From an uncultured Bacillota bacterium (GTDB lineage Bacteria; Bacillota_I; Bacilli_A; RF39; UBA660), in the NCBI GenBank assembly GCA_905200435.1, contig CAJKKJ010000048.1, positions 1-6,620 of the forward strand: a stretch of 6,620 bases of DNA, in the 5' to 3' direction. Under the pieces are notes generated by a model. The model saw only the letters and a program-made list of their open reading frames with translations, searched no databases and was not told where the DNA came from. This document shows, in pieces, positions 5,600-6,620 of this stretch. Position 1 is the stretch's first letter. Each line of letters begins with the position of its first letter. Position numbers and translations under genes: made by a program.

Positions 5600-6620
5600 A
5601 TGAGAGATAAATTAGATATATGTGAAAAAGCAAAATTATTCGCATTACATGCTCACAAAAATCAAGTAAGAAAAAATGAACCCGATAAACCAATGATTAT
5701 GCATCTAATTGATGTTGCAAACATAATAAAAAAATATAACTATGATGACAATATTATTGCTGCCGGTTACTTGCACGATGTTATAGAAGACACAAAATAT
5801 AAAATAGATGATATAAAAAAAGAATTTGGTGAAGATATTGCAAATTTAGTTCTTGGTGCATCAGAAACTGATAAAACACTATCATGGGAAGAAAGAAAAG
5901 AAGAAGCAATCAAAAAAACAAAGTTCTTAAGTCTAAGAAATAAAATTGTAATATGCGCTGATAAAATAAGTAATTTAGAAGACTTATCAATAAAATTTGA
6001 AAAAGAAGGTAAAAGAGATTTTTCACGCTTCAAAAGAGGAGAAGAAAAACAAAAATGGTATTACACTAGTATATATGAAAGTATAATTTATAAAGAAAAT
6101 GAAGAAACGCCAATTTTCAAAAATTATAAAGATTTACTTGATAAAGTATTCAATGATAAAGAAGATTTATATTTAAAAAACACAATTTATAATGATAACT
6201 TAGATTACTATAATAAACTAAAAAAATTACATGCTCAAAAAGAAGAATTAAAAAAATTAAATAGTATTTGCCCATTAAATAAGCCATATGTTATTGAATT
6301 TACAGGAACACCTAGAACAGGAAAAACAACAACAATAAACAATTTATATGATTTCTTTAAAAAAGGTGGATTTAGTATTAAAATAATAGAAGAATTCACA
6401 ACCTCAAAAAATTATAAAGAAAACTTTATACCAAAATACAAAGAAATTGGTTCCGTAAAATTTAATCTTGCAATAATGAAAGAAGTAACAAAACAATTAA
6501 AAGATAATATAAAATTGAATAATCAAATAATTATAATTGATAGATCAATTAACGATAGGCAAATATGGAATCATAGAAAATATTTAAAAAATGAAATGGA
6601 CTATGATTTATATCAAAATA
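5600..6620 (+). CDS. Fusion of a RelA/SpoT-like HD phosphohydrolase with a P-loop kinase-like domain (3' end outside the window)
   Basis: The frame starts at ATG 5600, with GAGG (5590-5593) overlapping the Nudix stop, and is open to the window end (340 residues seen). Residues 10-165 match the (p)ppGpp-hydrolase HD fold of SpoT, MESH1 and small alarmone hydrolases. They show R24, H35, the pair H59-D60 with E63-D64 (LHDVIEDT), and D121 with N125 (ADKISN), so all the metal-binding and catalytic positions are there. Residues 165-225 form a charged helical linker. Residues 230 onward start a P-loop domain: Walker A GTPRTGKT (236-243) and a hydrophobic strand ending in D314-R315-S with a nearby NDR. 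This is the DR pattern of deoxynucleoside and thymidylate kinase-like proteins. The likely activities are nucleotide-phosphate hydrolysis joined to phosphoryl transfer or nucleotide sensing. The actual substrates are unknown, and the end of the protein cannot be seen. Confidence 0.8.
   Translation, partial: MRDKLDICEKAKLFALHAHKNQVRKNEPDKPMIMHLIDVANIIKKYNYDDNIIAAGYLHDVIEDTKYKIDDIKKEFGEDIANLVLGASETDKTLSWEERKEEAIKKTKFLSLRNKIVICADKISNLEDLSIKFEKEGKRDFSRFKRGEEKQKWYYTSIYESIIYKENEETPIFKNYKDLLDKVFNDKEDLYLKNTIYNDNLDYYNKLKKLHAQKEELKKLNSICPLNKPYVIEFTGTPRTGKTTTINNLYDFFKKGGFSIKIIEEFTTSKNYKENFIPKYKEIGSVKFNLAIMKEVTKQLKDNIKLNNQIIIIDRSINDRQIWNHRKYLKNEMDYDLYQN

Noticed and set aside
5767..6033. Minus-strand open frame within the HD-domain gene
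   Set aside because: The + strand frame carries the full HD motif set here, and the reverse frame shows only serine-rich low complexity.
1..6620. CRISPR array, tRNA or rRNA genes
   Set aside because: No regularly spaced repeats, no cloverleaf with a T-loop consensus and no rRNA-like conserved segments were seen.

Overview
The window is about three-quarters A+T, every supported gene lies on the + strand, most starts carry AGGAG-type ribosome binding sites, and TGA acts as a stop (for example at 3991-3993 and 5589-5591). Together these fit a low-GC Firmicute, such as a Clostridia or Erysipelotrichia-like commensal, that uses the standard bacterial code. A species cannot be named from the sequence.

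Region 1 (1-1248) is the distal part of a large serine recombinase whose catalytic domain lies before the window. Its reading frame breaks near base 882-898. The remaining coiled coil and C-terminal tail are read from a second frame that opens at 901. A one-base loss in the A-run at 882-884 would explain the break. Region 2 (1264-2826) is one transcription unit with an extended -10 promoter, a strong ribosome binding site, a 450-residue PD-(D/E)xK nuclease-like protein, a structured 3' region and a clean intrinsic terminator. It looks like cargo of the recombinase-bearing element, possibly a defence nuclease. Region 3 (2827-3231) is a long non-coding AT-rich gap that contains a second, weaker terminator-like hairpin.

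Region 4 (3232 to the window end) is a tightly spaced five-gene run: an HhH-GPD DNA glycosylase, a compact HTH-WYL regulator, a divergent HAM1/RdgB-type NTP pyrophosphatase, a Nudix hydrolase, and a fusion of a RelA/SpoT-like HD phosphohydrolase with a P-loop kinase-like domain that runs off the window. Four of the five belong to families that cleave damaged bases or hydrolyse or phosphorylate nucleotides, and the fifth is a regulator of a type often tied to DNA damage and phage defence. I infer a nucleotide-surveillance or stress module, possibly controlled by the WYL protein through AT-rich inverted repeats at 4507-4538. Several members have lost or changed a signature residue (the SHR motif of HAM1, a Nudix-box Glu, the WYL triad), which hints at specialised substrates. 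The shared function is a hypothesis. The family assignments are well supported.
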